The notes: generated by a model from the letters alone, not told the origin. A stretch of 54,954 bases of DNA from Bacteroidales bacterium (GCA_016936355.1 JAFGYB010000044.1:1-54954); one strand, 5' to 3'; numbered from the stretch's first letter, positions 25,299 through 35,028 are shown. Made by a program: numbers and translations.

Positions 25299-26312
25299 TT
25301 ATTTCCTTCCGGCACCCTGCCGTTCAATCATCCAACCCGGATATTCGGGAGCTAATTTACTGACTTCTTCCAGTTTTTCAAGTTCTTCAGCAGTGAACTG
25401 TACATCAACTGAATTCAGATTATCGGCCAGTTGATTTGTAGTATTGGCACCAATGATCACCGTTGTGACAGCTGGTTGGTGTAAGAGCCAGGCCAAAGCC
25501 AGCTGGGCGACTGAAACGTTACGGGCTTCTGCCATAGGTCGCATCACATCCAGAATATCGAAGGCTTTTTCTTTGTTCACCGGTGGGAAATCAAAATTCG
25601 CCCTTCTGCCCTCACCTGATTTTCCTTCGCGTTCGTATTTACCACTGAGCAAACCTCCGGCCAGCGGACTCCAAACCATCAACCCCAGCTTTTGATCCAA
25701 CAACAAGGGAACAACTTCCCGTTCCAGGTCGCGACCTGCAATAGTATAGTATGCTTGCAAGGAAACGAATTTACTCAAATGCTCCTGGGCAGAAATGCCC
25801 AGCGCTTTCATGATTTGCCAGGCGGCCAGATTGCTGCAACCAATATACCGTACTTTTCCGCTCTGTACCAAACTGTCCAGTGCTCCCAGAGTTTCTTCAA
25901 AAGGGGTCACCGGATCAAATCCATGGATTTGATACAGGTCAATGTAGTCCATATTCAACCGCTTCAGACTTTCGTCTGCCTGTTGCATAATATGTTTGCG
26001 ACTCAACCCTACATCGTTGGGTCCGGGACCCATTTGTCCGCGAACCTTGGTAGCAATCACCAGATCCGAACGGTTCAAACCCAGGTCGCGAATGGCTTGC
26101 CCGGTCATCTGTTCACTCAGCCCTTCACTATACACATTGGCTGTGTCAATAAAATTGATACCACCGTCCACCGATTGCTTCACCAGTTCGTTGACTTGTT
26201 TCTGAGGAAGGGTTCCAATGTTTGTCCACATTCCGCGTCCGCCAAAAGTCATGGTACCCAGACACAGTTCGGATACTTTTAATCCTGTATTTCCTAACAA
26301 ATTATATTTCAT
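25299..26312 (-). CDS. aldo/keto reductase
   Basis: NADPH-dependent (beta/alpha)8-barrel oxidoreductase, 337 aa. It has the N-terminal LGNTGLKVSELCLGTMTFG (about 5-23), the catalytic tetrad region FIDTANVYSEGLSE (Asp and Tyr, about 55-68), the catalytic Lys in VIATKVRG, and His in YIDLYQIHGFDP. The NADP-binding C-terminal segment VTTVIIGANTTNQLADNL follows. It is closest to the AKR subgroup of general stress or YajO/YakC-like reductases. The substrate is unknown. Monocistronic, with its own strong terminator. Confidence 0.93.
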   Translation of the reverse strand: MKYNLLGNTGLKVSELCLGTMTFGGRGMWTNIGTLPQKQVNELVKQSVDGGINFIDTANVYSEGLSEQMTGQAIRDLGLNRSDLVIATKVRGQMGPGPNDVGLSRKHIMQQADESLKRLNMDYIDLYQIHGFDPVTPFEETLGALDSLVQSGKVRYIGCSNLAAWQIMKALGISAQEHLSKFVSLQAYYTIAGRDLEREVVPLLLDQKLGLMVWSPLAGGLLSGKYEREGKSGEGRRANFDFPPVNKEKAFDILDVMRPMAEARNVSVAQLALAWLLHQPAVTTVIIGANTTNQLADNLNSVDVQFTAEELEKLEEVSKLAPEYPGWMIERQGAGRK

Positions 26313-26357
26313 AGTATTGAATTTTATGGTTTCGTATTGATACAGGTTATTATCGGG

Positions 26358-28508
26358 TTACAACCAATCGTCAAAATAGGTTCTGATTTTGTTCATTAAA
26401 TGGATACGAGGTTTTCCCCGCATATTATGTTCCTGCTGAGGATACACAAAGTAATCCAGCGGCTTGTCCTCGTTGATGGCCTTTTGCAGGAACAACAATC
26501 CGTTTTGCCATACCACAATCGGGTCTACAGCTCCGTGGATCATTAAAATATGTCCGTGAATATTTTGTGTGTAATTCAGTAAACTGGCCTGTTTGTAGCC
26601 TTCCGGATTTTCCTGCGGTGTATCCATATACCGTTCCCCGTACATTACCTCATAATATTTCCAGTCGATGACCGGACCTCCGGCTACCGCTACCTTAAAC
26701 ACATGTGGATGACGCAACATCAGCGACAGGGTCATGAACCCACCAAAGCTCCAGCCATCCACACCCAAACGGGTGGTATCCACAAACGGCAGTGTTTTCA
26801 GATAACGTACTCCGGCCATCTGATCTTTCATTTCTTCGGTTCCCAGATGACGGAAAATAACCTGTTCGAATTTCTTCCCCCTGTTTTCGGAACCGTGGTT
26901 GTCGAGGGTAAAAATTACATAACCATGATCGGCCATGTAGTTGAGGAACAAACCGGCACCACCCAACCACGAATCGGTGATCAGCTGCACATGAGGACCA
27001 CCGTAAACATACACGATAGTGGGATATTTTTTGGTACTGTCAAAATCAGGGGGTGTAATCATGCGGCAGTACAAAGGCACACTGTCAATGGGAGAAGGAA
27101 GGGTGAAGATTTTCATTTTTCCCAGTTTATAGTCCTTCAGCGGATCCTTGTCTTTCTGTACCACCCTGAGGGTCTTCCCTTTGTTATCCAGCAATTTATA
27201 TTCGCGGGGCACATCGGTACTGCTGTAGGAATCCAGTATATAACGCCCGTCTTTGCTGACTTTTGCGCTGTGTGTTCCGTGATCCGGTGTCAGTCGTCTG
27301 ATTTTCAGGTTCCGCATATCAGTGGAATACACATTCTGCTGCAACGGACTTTCCTTAGTGGCTTTGTAATAGACCTTGTGACCGGGATAGTACCCCAGAA
27401 ACTCGGTCACTTCCCAGGGACCTTTGGTTAGTTTTTTAATCAGCTTACCATCGGTGTTGTATAAATACAAATGGTTCCATCCATCTCTTCTGCTGATCCA
27501 GATAAACTGATCGGGATTGGAAGGATCGAAAAACAGCGGATTCAGCGGTTCCACATATTTGGGATCTTTTTCTTCGAATAAAGTCTTCACAAATTTCCCG
27601 GTTTGAGCATCATACTGATTCAGCCACATATGGTTTTGACCGCGGTTCAGAATACCAGTGTAAATATATTTCCCTTCAGGTCCCCAGGTCACAGCTGTCA
27701 GGTAGTGATCCCATTTACCGAAATGACCGGAATCGGTATCCAAAAACAAAGTCTTGCCCGTTTTGATGTTGTACACACCCAGTGTAACATGTTCACTGTT
27801 GGTACCAGCCATGGGATATTTGATGTCTTTCAGTTTGGCGATTCTGTGATCAATGTCTACCAGCGGATAGTCGGCTACTTTGGTTTGATCTTTCCGGTAA
27901 AAAGCAATCGCATTTCCGGTGGGAGACCAGAAAATTCCTTTTTCAATGCCAAATTCATTGCGGGAAACATACTGCCCGTTTACATCTGCCTTAATAGTGT
28001 CGTGGGTGATCTGCGTCACTTTTCCATCCTGTGCCAGATATAAATTGTTTTCCTCTGTAAATGCCACCAGGAAATTCTTTTTATTCAGCGACATATTCTC
28101 CGCCGTGGCAGGAACCTGGTTTATTTTTTTGATCGTATGCTGTTTGTAATCATACTGATAATAGGTATCCTTGTTTGAAAACAACACCTCATCCTGAGTA
28201 ACAAAAGTCAGTCCGGGTAAGCGTTTTAAAGCAGAGAAACCCTCTTTCTCAAGATCCGAGTTCAGTGTTTTCAGAGTAAACAGAACAACCGGCTCGGCAT
28301 TTTTAATTTGCTGGGCATACACATTCTGTCCTTTCCCATACACAAACTCATCACTGTTTCCGGCCCACTGTAGTTGCCGCATCGAAGCGGGAAAAACAGC
28401 CGGGTTCATATAAGCTGCATCGGTAGCCGTCAATAATTTGGTTTGAGAAAGGGAATAAAAAGGAATGGCCAGCAACCCAAAGGCCAGCAGAAAAGTAATT
28501 TTTTTCAT
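26358..28508 (-). CDS. S9 family peptidase, dipeptidyl peptidase IV-like
   Basis: Exported serine peptidase removing N-terminal dipeptides, 716 aa from the ATG at 28508 (MKKITFLL). The open frame starts seven codons earlier, but this ATG gives a normal signal peptide cut after SLSQ. Residues about 40-470 form the eight-bladed propeller domain, with IKYPMAGTNSEHVTLGVYN. The C-terminal alpha/beta hydrolase has the nucleophile GWSFGGF (about 597-603), the Asp in HGAVDPIVVWQNG and the His in PQQEHNMRG. It is probably periplasmic, acting in peptide scavenging, which is typical for asaccharolytic Bacteroidota. Confidence 0.94.
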   Translation of the reverse strand: MKKITFLLAFGLLAIPFYSLSQTKLLTATDAAYMNPAVFPASMRQLQWAGNSDEFVYGKGQNVYAQQIKNAEPVVLFTLKTLNSDLEKEGFSALKRLPGLTFVTQDEVLFSNKDTYYQYDYKQHTIKKINQVPATAENMSLNKKNFLVAFTEENNLYLAQDGKVTQITHDTIKADVNGQYVSRNEFGIEKGIFWSPTGNAIAFYRKDQTKVADYPLVDIDHRIAKLKDIKYPMAGTNSEHVTLGVYNIKTGKTLFLDTDSGHFGKWDHYLTAVTWGPEGKYIYTGILNRGQNHMWLNQYDAQTGKFVKTLFEEKDPKYVEPLNPLFFDPSNPDQFIWISRRDGWNHLYLYNTDGKLIKKLTKGPWEVTEFLGYYPGHKVYYKATKESPLQQNVYSTDMRNLKIRRLTPDHGTHSAKVSKDGRYILDSYSSTDVPREYKLLDNKGKTLRVVQKDKDPLKDYKLGKMKIFTLPSPIDSVPLYCRMITPPDFDSTKKYPTIVYVYGGPHVQLITDSWLGGAGLFLNYMADHGYVIFTLDNHGSENRGKKFEQVIFRHLGTEEMKDQMAGVRYLKTLPFVDTTRLGVDGWSFGGFMTLSLMLRHPHVFKVAVAGGPVIDWKYYEVMYGERYMDTPQENPEGYKQASLLNYTQNIHGHILMIHGAVDPIVVWQNGLLFLQKAINEDKPLDYFVYPQQEHNMRGKPRIHLMNKIRTYFDDWL

Positions 28509-28580
28509 ATTTTTTAATTTAATAACCATTCGTGTGGAAGCCGGAAATGAATGAATTAGCCTCCTGATATTTGGAAGAGC

Positions 28581-28588
28581 AAACTTAG
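28581..28588 (-). promoter_or_regulatory. -7 element (TAAGTTTG on minus) for the S9 peptidase
   Basis: CAAACTTA on the plus strand, 73 bases before the peptidase ATG. It lies back to back with the tadA promoter at 28653. Confidence 0.45.
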
Positions 28589-28652
28589 AGAATCTTTTTC
28601 ATTTTTCGCAGGTAAGCAGGCGGTTCTTACGTTAAAAATCCTGAAAAATGAG

Positions 28653-28660
28653 TAATTTTG
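28653..28660 (+). promoter_or_regulatory. -7 element TAATTTTG for tadA
   Basis: TAnnTTTG match 22 bases before the tadA ATG. Confidence 0.55.
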
Positions 28661-28681
28661 CACACTTAGAAACAGAAGATT

Positions 28682-29137
28682 ATGTCCGATTTTTTCACCG
28701 ATGAATTTTTCATGAAAGAGGCTTTGAAAGAAGCCCGGTATGCCTTCGAAGAAGGAGAAATTCCGGTGGGAGCCGTTGTCACTTGCAACGAACAAGTGGT
28801 AGCCAGGGCACACAACCAAACCGAGCGACTGAACGATGTAACCGCTCATGCTGAAATGCTGGCACTCACAGCCGCTGCCGACGCACTGGGAAGCAAATAC
28901 CTGAAAGAGTGCACCCTGTATGTTACGTTGGAGCCCTGTACCATGTGTGCCGGAGCAGCATTCTGGACACAAGTCGGGAGGATTGTTTTCGGGGCTACCG
29001 ATGAAAAAAGAGGGTATTCATTGCTGCCCAATTCAATATTGCATCCTGCAACTTTGGTCAAAAATGGAGTACTTTCGGAAAAAAGTTCGACCCTTTTGCA
29101 GGAATTTTTCAGGATCCGACGCAACAAAAAAGCTTAA
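28682..29137 (+). CDS. tadA: tRNA-specific adenosine deaminase
   Basis: Zinc-dependent deaminase that converts A34 of tRNA-Arg(ACG) to inosine. 151 aa. The zinc and catalytic motifs are HAEMLAL (His ligand and catalytic Glu, about 57-63) and PCTMCAGA (two Cys ligands, about 85-92). The N-terminal FFTDEFFMKEALKEARYAFEEGEIPVGAV is typical of TadA rather than cytidine or guanine deaminases. C-terminal residues include LLQEFFRIRR, matching the FF-RxRR tail of TadA that contacts tRNA. A short promoter-bearing leader precedes it. Confidence 0.92.
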   Translation: MSDFFTDEFFMKEALKEARYAFEEGEIPVGAVVTCNEQVVARAHNQTERLNDVTAHAEMLALTAAADALGSKYLKECTLYVTLEPCTMCAGAAFWTQVGRIVFGATDEKRGYSLLPNSILHPATLVKNGVLSEKSSTLLQEFFRIRRNKKA

Positions 29138-29215
29138 CCCACAAGGGCTCTGTGAGTAATTAACTTTTGTTCAAAACTTTTGTGAAGAAATTGTGCAAAA
29201 CCACGTTTATAACTA

Positions 29216-29248
29216 TTTGACAACCTAAAGTTTAGTTTCCTATATTTG
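29216..29248 (+). promoter_or_regulatory. strong Bacteroidota promoter (TTTG, 21 bases, TATATTTG)
   Basis: -33 TTTG at 29216-29219 and -7 TATATTTG at 29241-29248 with 21 bases between, an essentially perfect match to the Bacteroides consensus. The expected start of transcription is about 29255. No annotated gene lies downstream on this strand. Confidence 0.75.
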
Positions 29249-29254
29249 TGTCAG

Positions 29255-29674
29255 CAGAAGAAAATAAGTGCAGGTTCTTAACGGATGATGAGTGACGAAA
29301 CAAAGGGGAAGAAGATGCCGCAAGGTATTGACGGAACCGGAAACCGAAACATTCAACGGAAATTCGAAAGGAAATCCGAGTCTTTAAACAAAGAGCAACG
29401 TTGAAACCGGTTGACATCCTGATGACAGTGGAAACTTTCCAAGCTTCTCGGAAACGAAAAGTACGGTTCGGTGGCGTGAAGACAAAGCCGGATTTGATGT
29501 CCCTAAAGGACAAAGAAAGACAGAAACCACAGGAACACAACCTGAACGCGTCTGAACCTACGGGCTAGGACAAAGACTCAGGCACCCAAGATAATCTGCC
29601 GTCGATTCCGATGCTACGGCATTAGAAAAGATGACCGGAAAATGATCCGAAAGGATGGTTTTCCGGTTTTTTTT
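29255..29674 (+). ncRNA. orphan structured RNA candidate, about 420 nt, unknown family
   Basis: Transcription unit with a near-consensus promoter and a strong intrinsic terminator but no recognisable gene; it fills most of the 541-base gap 29138-29678. Several hairpins have stable caps: AUGCC-GCAA-GGUAU (29315-29328), CUUCUCG-GAAA-CGAAAAG (29444-29461, one mismatch), GUCC-CUAAA-GGAC (29499-29511) and GCCGU/ACGGC arms (29598-29620). Unpaired parts are purine-rich, with GACAAAG repeated three times. I see no match to RNase P RNA (no AGGAAAGUCC core), tmRNA, SRP RNA or a T-box. Two basic mini-frames (29285-29404, 39 aa; 29422-29568, 48 aa) exist, so a small-protein mRNA is the main alternative. 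Confidence 0.6.
29634..29674 (+). terminator. intrinsic terminator of the orphan RNA
   Basis: ACCGGAAAA pairs with TTTTCCGGT, with an inner ATCC-GAAA-GGAT stem, followed by eight T. It ends five bases before the stop of the convergent glnS gene and may also act, less well, on that transcript. Confidence 0.9.
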
Positions 29675-29678
29675 GAAT

Positions 29679-31346
29679 TTATTTTTTTGCCCAGCTATCG
29701 CGCAGGGGAACCGTTCGGTTAAACACCGGATATTCGGGTGTGGAATCGGGATCCACACAGAAGTATCCAAGACGCTGGAACTGGAACTTGTCACCTACCC
29801 TGGCTTCTTTTAAAGAAGGTTCCAGTTTGCAGTGCTGCACTATTTTCAGCGAATCAGGATTCAGCAATTCCTTATAATCTTCGTGGCCTGCCGGATCTTC
29901 TTCGAGGAACAAGCGATCGTACAGACGAACCTCTGCATCCACAGCGTGTGCTTCGGATACCCAGTGTAGTGTTCCCTTCACTTTTTTCTCTGAGTTGGAA
30001 CCACTGCGGGTTTCAGGATCGTACGTACAGTAAATCTCGGTAATGTTTCCGTGTTCGTCTTTTTTGAAATCGGTACATTCAACAATGTACGCTCCTTTTA
30101 GGCGAACTTCTCTTCCCGGTGCCAGACGGAAAAATTTCTTCGGAGGATCTTCCATGAAATCATTCCGTTCGATGAAGATTTCTTTGCTGAAAGGCACTTT
30201 CCGGCTGCCGTCTTCCGGTCGTTCCGGATTGTTGATCAGTTCAATTTCTTCTACCTTTCCTTCGGGATAGTTGGTGATCACCAGTTTAACAGGATCCAGT
30301 ACACCAAAAACCCGGGGAGCGATTTCATTCAAATGTTCCCGCACACTGAATTCCAGCAGTCCAAAATCAATGACATTGTCGCGTTTGGCAATGCCAATTC
30401 GGTCGGCGAAATTCCGGATGGATTCGGGCGTATAACCCCTGCGGCGCAATCCTGAAATGGTCGGCATCCGGGGGTCATCCCATCCGGAAACCAGATTTTT
30501 GTTTACCAATTCCAGCAATTTCCGTTTACTCATCACTGTATAATTCAGGTTCAGACGGGCAAATTCAATTTGTCTGGGCTTGGGGCCGTCAGCAATCTGA
30601 TCCAAAAACCAATCGTACAGCGGACGGTGAATTTCAAATTCCAGAGTACACAACGAATGCGTAATCCCCTCAATGTAATCCGACTGACCATGAGCGAAGT
30701 CATACATGGGATAAATATTCCATTTTTTCCCGGTTCGGTGGTGCTCCGCATGCAATACCCGATACAAAATAGGGTCGCGCATGTGCATGTTGGGAGAGGC
30801 CATATTAATTTTGGCACGCAACACCATGGCGCCGTCTGGAATTTCACCTACTTTCATTTTTTCAAACAGTGCCAGGTTTTCTTCCACAGAACGGTTCCGG
30901 TAAGGACTTTCCAAGCCGGGACGGGTGGGAACACCTCGTTGTTTACTGATTTCTTCCTGTGATTGTTCATCCACATAGGCCTTTCCTTCCTGAATCAACT
31001 GAACAGCCCAGGCATACAACTGATCAAAATAATCAGAGGCGAAATAGGGTTTGTCGTTCCATTGAAATCCCAACCACTGGATGTCTTCCTTAATGGATTC
31101 CACATATTTAGTCTCTTCCTTAGTGGGATTGGTGTCGTCAAAACGCAGGTTGCACAAACCGCCGTATTCTTCGGCCAGTCCGAAATTCAGGCAAATGGAC
31201 TTGGCGTGACCGATGTGCAAGAAACCATTGGGTTCGGGAGGAAACCGAAAATGCAGTTTCCCTTCGTGCTTCTTCTGCTTCAGGTCCTCCTCAATTATGG
31301 CTTCAATAAAATTTAACGACTTTACATTGTTTTCAGTCGATTCCAT
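29679..31346 (-). CDS. glnS: glutaminyl-tRNA synthetase
   Basis: Class I synthetase charging tRNA-Gln with glutamine. 555 aa from the ATG at 31346; the open frame extends six codons upstream. Signatures: HIGH (residues 44-47, in [12 protein letters not shown]), RFDDTNP, and the KMSKS-type loop VMSKRKLL (about 268). The anticodon-binding beta-barrels occupy the C-terminal 220 residues ([39 protein letters not shown]). These Gln-specific C-terminal barrels distinguish it from GluRS. No YqeY-type extension is fused. Its presence makes the gatDE pair in this same window functionally surprising. Confidence 0.96.
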   Translation of the reverse strand: MESTENNVKSLNFIEAIIEEDLKQKKHEGKLHFRFPPEPNGFLHIGHAKSICLNFGLAEEYGGLCNLRFDDTNPTKEETKYVESIKEDIQWLGFQWNDKPYFASDYFDQLYAWAVQLIQEGKAYVDEQSQEEISKQRGVPTRPGLESPYRNRSVEENLALFEKMKVGEIPDGAMVLRAKINMASPNMHMRDPILYRVLHAEHHRTGKKWNIYPMYDFAHGQSDYIEGITHSLCTLEFEIHRPLYDWFLDQIADGPKPRQIEFARLNLNYTVMSKRKLLELVNKNLVSGWDDPRMPTISGLRRRGYTPESIRNFADRIGIAKRDNVIDFGLLEFSVREHLNEIAPRVFGVLDPVKLVITNYPEGKVEEIELINNPERPEDGSRKVPFSKEIFIERNDFMEDPPKKFFRLAPGREVRLKGAYIVECTDFKKDEHGNITEIYCTYDPETRSGSNSEKKVKGTLHWVSEAHAVDAEVRLYDRLFLEEDPAGHEDYKELLNPDSLKIVQHCKLEPSLKEARVGDKFQFQRLGYFCVDPDSTPEYPVFNRTVPLRDSWAKK

Positions 31347-31373
31347 AGAGTTTTGTTTAAACAATCAAAACGG

Positions 31374-31381
31374 CAAAATTA
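31374..31381 (-). promoter_or_regulatory. -7 element (TAATTTTG on minus) for glnS
   Basis: CAAAATTA on the plus strand, 28 bases before the glnS ATG. Confidence 0.5.
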
Positions 31382-31460
31382 AAGAGAATTGAGATACAAA
31401 TCCTTATTTTTAAGGATTAAAGCGAGTTTAGAATCTGAAAAAATAGGAATTAAAAAAGGG

Positions 31461-32546
31461 CTATTCAGCAATATCCATTTTTTTCTTTTCAATGAGTTTT
31501 CGTGCATCGTCATCAGTTCCCAGCAAAGCGGCCAGCGGCATGGTGGTTTCGTTTTGTTCCAGAATTATTTTCAGGGTCATGGTAAGCGGAACCGAGAAAA
31601 ACATACCTACAATTCCGAGCATATACCCCCAGATAATCAACGAAAGGAGCACTACTAAGTTGGAGAGGCCCAATCCGCGGCCCATGACACGTGGTTCGAT
31701 GAGATATCCAATCAGTAGGTTGACAAAAACAAAAATAACCATGGCCCAGATCATCGCAACAAATCCCAGTTGAATCCAGGCAAACAGAACCGCAGGGATG
31801 GCAGCCACGATGGATCCGATATTAGGAATATAATTGAGCAAAAAGGCGATGAGTCCCCACAGTATGGCATATTCCACTCCCAGAATTGCCATTAACCCGC
31901 CTACCAGTACTCCGGTAAGCAAGCTGGTAATGGTTTTGATGACCAGATAATGGCGTACACTGGATTCGATACGGCCGAGGTTTTTGATGGTCTTACCCGT
32001 AGCAGAAGCGCCAAACACTTTCCATTTCAAGGCAATACTGTTCATCTCCAGCAAAGCAAACAGGACAATGAAGAAAATTAGGGTGGCGTTGCTCATCAGG
32101 TTCCCCAGCTGCCCCAGTGTGGAGGCCGTGAACCCAAGGATTTTTCCCGGGTCGAAGAGCTGGGTTAACCGTTCTTTGGAAAGACTGATGCCCAGTCGGT
32201 TCATTTCATCGATGGTGGAAAGCAGGATGCCCTGAAGCCGGCTTTCATATTTTCCCAAATGGGAGGTAAAACCGGAAACGGACGTGCCGATCAGGCTGCT
32301 CAGACCGGAAATGATCAGCAAGATACCCAGCAATACCAGAATAACCGACAACACATGAGGTACCTTTTTCTTGTCGAGCCAGGCCACAGGATGGGCAGCA
32401 ACAATACTGATAAAAAAGGCCATCATCATGATGGTGATGAAAGTGCTGGAATAAATTACACCTGCAGTAATCACTACAGTGGCTGCCGTAAAAAGGACAA
32501 CTCTGAAAATACGATCGCTGATAATGAGGTGTTTCTGTGGTTGCAT
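31461..32546 (-). CDS. AI-2E family transporter (PerM-like permease)
   Basis: 361-aa inner-membrane protein with about seven or eight helices in the AI-2E/UPF0118 layout: paired helices near 15-60, a cytoplasmic or periplasmic middle region (about 85-145, with DEMNRLGISLSKERLTQL), then helices from 150 to 330. It includes the family segments GLIAFLLNYIPNIGSIVAAIPAVLFA (about 235-260) and LIGYLIEPRVMGRGLGLSNLVVLLSLIIWG. Some homologues export autoinducer-2, others are Na+/H+ antiporters; the role here is open. The C-terminus is short and charged. -7 element at 32565-32572. Confidence 0.88.
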   Translation of the reverse strand: MQPQKHLIISDRIFRVVLFTAATVVITAGVIYSSTFITIMMMAFFISIVAAHPVAWLDKKKVPHVLSVILVLLGILLIISGLSSLIGTSVSGFTSHLGKYESRLQGILLSTIDEMNRLGISLSKERLTQLFDPGKILGFTASTLGQLGNLMSNATLIFFIVLFALLEMNSIALKWKVFGASATGKTIKNLGRIESSVRHYLVIKTITSLLTGVLVGGLMAILGVEYAILWGLIAFLLNYIPNIGSIVAAIPAVLFAWIQLGFVAMIWAMVIFVFVNLLIGYLIEPRVMGRGLGLSNLVVLLSLIIWGYMLGIVGMFFSVPLTMTLKIILEQNETTMPLAALLGTDDDARKLIEKKKMDIAE

Positions 32547-32564
32547 AACTGTACTTATCAGTTA

Positions 32565-32572
32565 CAAATATA
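32565..32572 (-). promoter_or_regulatory. -7 element (TATATTTG on minus) for the AI-2E permease
   Basis: CAAATATA on the plus strand, 19 bases before the permease ATG. Confidence 0.5.
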
Positions 32573-32619
32573 CTGATTGATTTGATTGAAAGTTCAGCAA
32601 AGAAAAATTTACGAAAAAC

Positions 32620-33489
32620 TTAAAAGGAACGAAGGATGGAGCGGAAGGATCCTACATAACCCCCACCAAACAGGTTAACGTGTACCAGTAAGGGATATAA
32701 ATTACAATAATCCAGTCTTTTTTGCCAGCCCGGTGCCAACGGATATTCCCGGTGGTAGGCTTCATAAAAACGGGAATGAAAACCACCGAATAATTGAGAC
32801 ATACCCAGATCCATTTCACGGTGTCCAAAATATACTGCCGGATCAATAATGACGGCCGTTCCCTCTTCGTTTACCATGAAATTTCCGCTCCACAAATCAC
32901 CATGGATCAAAGCCGGGGGTTCATTCGGGAAGATTTCATCCACCTGTCGTTCGAAATTTTCCAGTGAATGTAAGTCACGGTTGTCCAGCAAATGACCTTC
33001 AAAAGCCATTTTGGCAAGGGGTTTCAGTCGCTCCTGAATAAAGAACTCACTCCAGGTTTTGTGTTTTCTATTGCTTTGCGGTAACGAACCAATGTAGTTG
33101 TCGTGATCCAGTCCGAATTCCTTTTCTGATTGCCGGTGTAACCGCGCCAGCCTGATCCCGAAATCCTCCCAGAAATTGGGTGCTTCTCTTTTGGATTCAA
33201 TGTATTTCAACACAAGAAAGGCATCCGGCCCACTTTCGCCGGAATCGATGACCTCCGGGACAGATATCACTCCAGCATGGCCCAGTAATTGTAAACCGAG
33301 GGCTTCTTTTTCAAACATATGCGGATAACGGGAAGCGGAATTGACTTTGGTGAAAAATAGTCCTGCCGTGGTTTCCAGCCGATAGGCTGCATTGATGGAG
33401 CCGCCACCAACCGACGATCGGTTCAGTATTTGAACCGGTGCCCCTGTTTTGTTGCTCAATAATTGTTCAACCGACTCTTGCCAGGACAT
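32620..33489 (-). CDS. fructosamine kinase family protein
   Basis: 289-aa aminoglycoside-phosphotransferase-fold kinase of the fructosamine/ketosamine-3-kinase family, which repairs glycated proteins by phosphorylating the ketosamine and causing its loss. Motifs: GGSINAAYRLET nucleotide loop (about 28-39), FTKVNSASRYPHMFEKEALGLQLL, the catalytic IHGDLWSGNFMV (Asp, about 193-204) and the metal-binding IDPAVYFGHREMDLGMSQLF (about 213-232). Length is normal. The start ATG at 33489 is preceded, on the minus strand, by the hairpin that terminates ahcY, so it is transcribed separately. Confidence 0.92.
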   Translation of the reverse strand: MSWQESVEQLLSNKTGAPVQILNRSSVGGGSINAAYRLETTAGLFFTKVNSASRYPHMFEKEALGLQLLGHAGVISVPEVIDSGESGPDAFLVLKYIESKREAPNFWEDFGIRLARLHRQSEKEFGLDHDNYIGSLPQSNRKHKTWSEFFIQERLKPLAKMAFEGHLLDNRDLHSLENFERQVDEIFPNEPPALIHGDLWSGNFMVNEEGTAVIIDPAVYFGHREMDLGMSQLFGGFHSRFYEAYHREYPLAPGWQKRLDYCNLYPLLVHVNLFGGGYVGSFRSILRSF

Positions 33490-33521
33490 GACTTATTGTT
33501 TCCTACAAAACTAATGAAAAC

Positions 33522-33556
33522 AAAAAAGACACCTCATCAATGGGGTGTCTTTTTCT
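33522..33556 (-). terminator. intrinsic terminator of ahcY
   Basis: AAAAAGACACC and GGTGTCTTTTT arms around an 8-9 base loop, with T-runs on both strands, 18 bases past the ahcY stop. Confidence 0.85.
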
Positions 33557-33573
33557 ATCAAGTCGGTTACTTC

Positions 33574-35028
33574 TTAGTAACGGTAATGTTCCGGTTTGTA
33601 AGGACCATCTTTTTTCACACCAATATATTTGGCCTGTTCTTCGCTGAGTTTGGTGAGTTTTACACCCAACTGATCGAGGTGCAGACGGGCCACTTCTTCG
33701 TCAAGGTATTTGGGCAGACGGTACACGTCGATTTCGTATTTGTCTTTCTTTTCCCACAGATCCATCTGGGCCAGGGTCTGGTTGGTGAAAGAGTTACTCA
33801 TCACAAACGAAGGGTGGCCGGTAGCGCAACCCAGGTTTACCAGGCGGCCTTCAGCCAGCAGATACATGGAGTGTCCGTCGGGGAACACATATTTGTCCAC
33901 CTGAGGTTTCACGTTGATCTTTTTGATGCCGGGGAAGTTTTCCAGTTTGGAAACCTGAATCTCGTTGTCGAAGTGACCAATGTTGCAAACAATGGCTTCG
34001 TCTTTCATGGCAGCCATGTGATCAATGGTAATGATGTCTTTGTTTCCGGTGGTGGTCACGAAAATATTGCCTTCTTTCACAGCTTCTTCCATGGTGGTGA
34101 CTTCAAAGCCTTCCATGGATGCCTGTAAGGCACAGATGGGGTCGATTTCAGTCACAATCACCCGGGCACCATAGGAACGCATGGATTTGGCAGAGCCTTT
34201 ACCCACATCACCATAACCGGCAACTACCACTACTTTTCCGGCGATCATTACGTCGGTAGCGCGCTTGATGCCGTCGGCCAGCGATTCGCGACAACCGTAC
34301 AGGTTATCAAATTTTGATTTGGTTACCGAGTCATTCACATTGATGGCCGGCACCAACAGTTTTCCTTCTTCTTTCATCTGGTACAAACGGTGCACCCCGG
34401 TAGTAGTTTCTTCCGAAACACCTTTCCATTCCTTCACCAGCCGGTGCCATTTATCACCGTCTTCTGCCAAAGTTTTCTTCAGCAATGCCAGGATTTCTTC
34501 TTCCTCTTCACTTTCTGCTTTCACATTTAAAGTGCTGGCATCATTTTCCGCATCATAACCTTTGTGAACCAGCAAGGTAGCATCTCCACCATCGTCCACG
34601 ATCAGGTTCGGACCTTTTCCTTCGGGGAAAGACAGGGCCTGATCGGTGCACCACCAGTATTCTTTCAGGGTTTCACCTTTCCAGGCAAATACGGGTACGC
34701 CTTGCGGATTGTCGGGAGTTCCTTCTTTTCCAACCACTACGGCAGCAGCAGCATGATCCTGTGTGGAGAAGATGTTGCAACTGGCCCAACGCACATCAGC
34801 ACCCAGTTCCACCAGGGTTTCAATCAAAACGGCGGTTTGGATGGTCATGTGCAACGAACCGGTGATACGGGATCCCTGTAAGGGTTTGGTTGATCCATAT
34901 TTGGCACGCAGTGCCATTAATCCCGGCATTTCTTTTTCTGCAATCTCCATTTCTTTCCGACCCCAGTCGGCCAAGTGAACATCGGCTACTTTGTATTGTA
35001 ATTGATTCATAACTTGAGTTTCTGACAT
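33574..35028 (-). CDS. ahcY: adenosylhomocysteinase
   Basis: NAD-dependent S-adenosylhomocysteine hydrolase giving adenosine and homocysteine. 484 aa from the ATG at 35028 ([14 protein letters not shown]); the open frame extends 22 codons upstream, but those residues are not family-like. Motifs: [14 protein letters not shown] (about 80-93), the Rossmann loop [17 protein letters not shown] (about 265-281) with the substrate-site Lys/Asp upstream, and the C-terminal tail KPEHYRY that completes the NAD site of the neighbouring subunit. It carries the extra ~40-residue insertion ([12 protein letters not shown]) of the long bacterial form. It is divergent from riboswitch-metH-metF; together they make an activated-methyl cycle. 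Confidence 0.96.
   Translation of the reverse strand: MSETQVMNQLQYKVADVHLADWGRKEMEIAEKEMPGLMALRAKYGSTKPLQGSRITGSLHMTIQTAVLIETLVELGADVRWASCNIFSTQDHAAAAVVVGKEGTPDNPQGVPVFAWKGETLKEYWWCTDQALSFPEGKGPNLIVDDGGDATLLVHKGYDAENDASTLNVKAESEEEEEILALLKKTLAEDGDKWHRLVKEWKGVSEETTTGVHRLYQMKEEGKLLVPAINVNDSVTKSKFDNLYGCRESLADGIKRATDVMIAGKVVVVAGYGDVGKGSAKSMRSYGARVIVTEIDPICALQASMEGFEVTTMEEAVKEGNIFVTTTGNKDIITIDHMAAMKDEAIVCNIGHFDNEIQVSKLENFPGIKKINVKPQVDKYVFPDGHSMYLLAEGRLVNLGCATGHPSFVMSNSFTNQTLAQMDLWEKKDKYEIDVYRLPKYLDEEVARLHLDQLGVKLTKLSEEQAKYIGVKKDGPYKPEHYRY

Noticed and set aside
29455..29475. Group II intron domain V, suggested by AGTACGGTTC near 29460
   Set aside because: That is like the 3' strand of domain V, but no GAGCCGT partner strand, no reverse transcriptase and no intron 5' end are found.
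29255..29674. RNase P RNA or tmRNA
   Set aside because: The near-universal cores (AGGAAAGUCCGGGC and ACAGAA..GGCUUA for RNase P; tRNA-like ends and a tag frame for tmRNA) are missing.
33463..34128. 221-codon plus-strand frame antisense to ahcY
   Set aside because: Phe/His/Val-rich shadow of ahcY with no recognisable domain.
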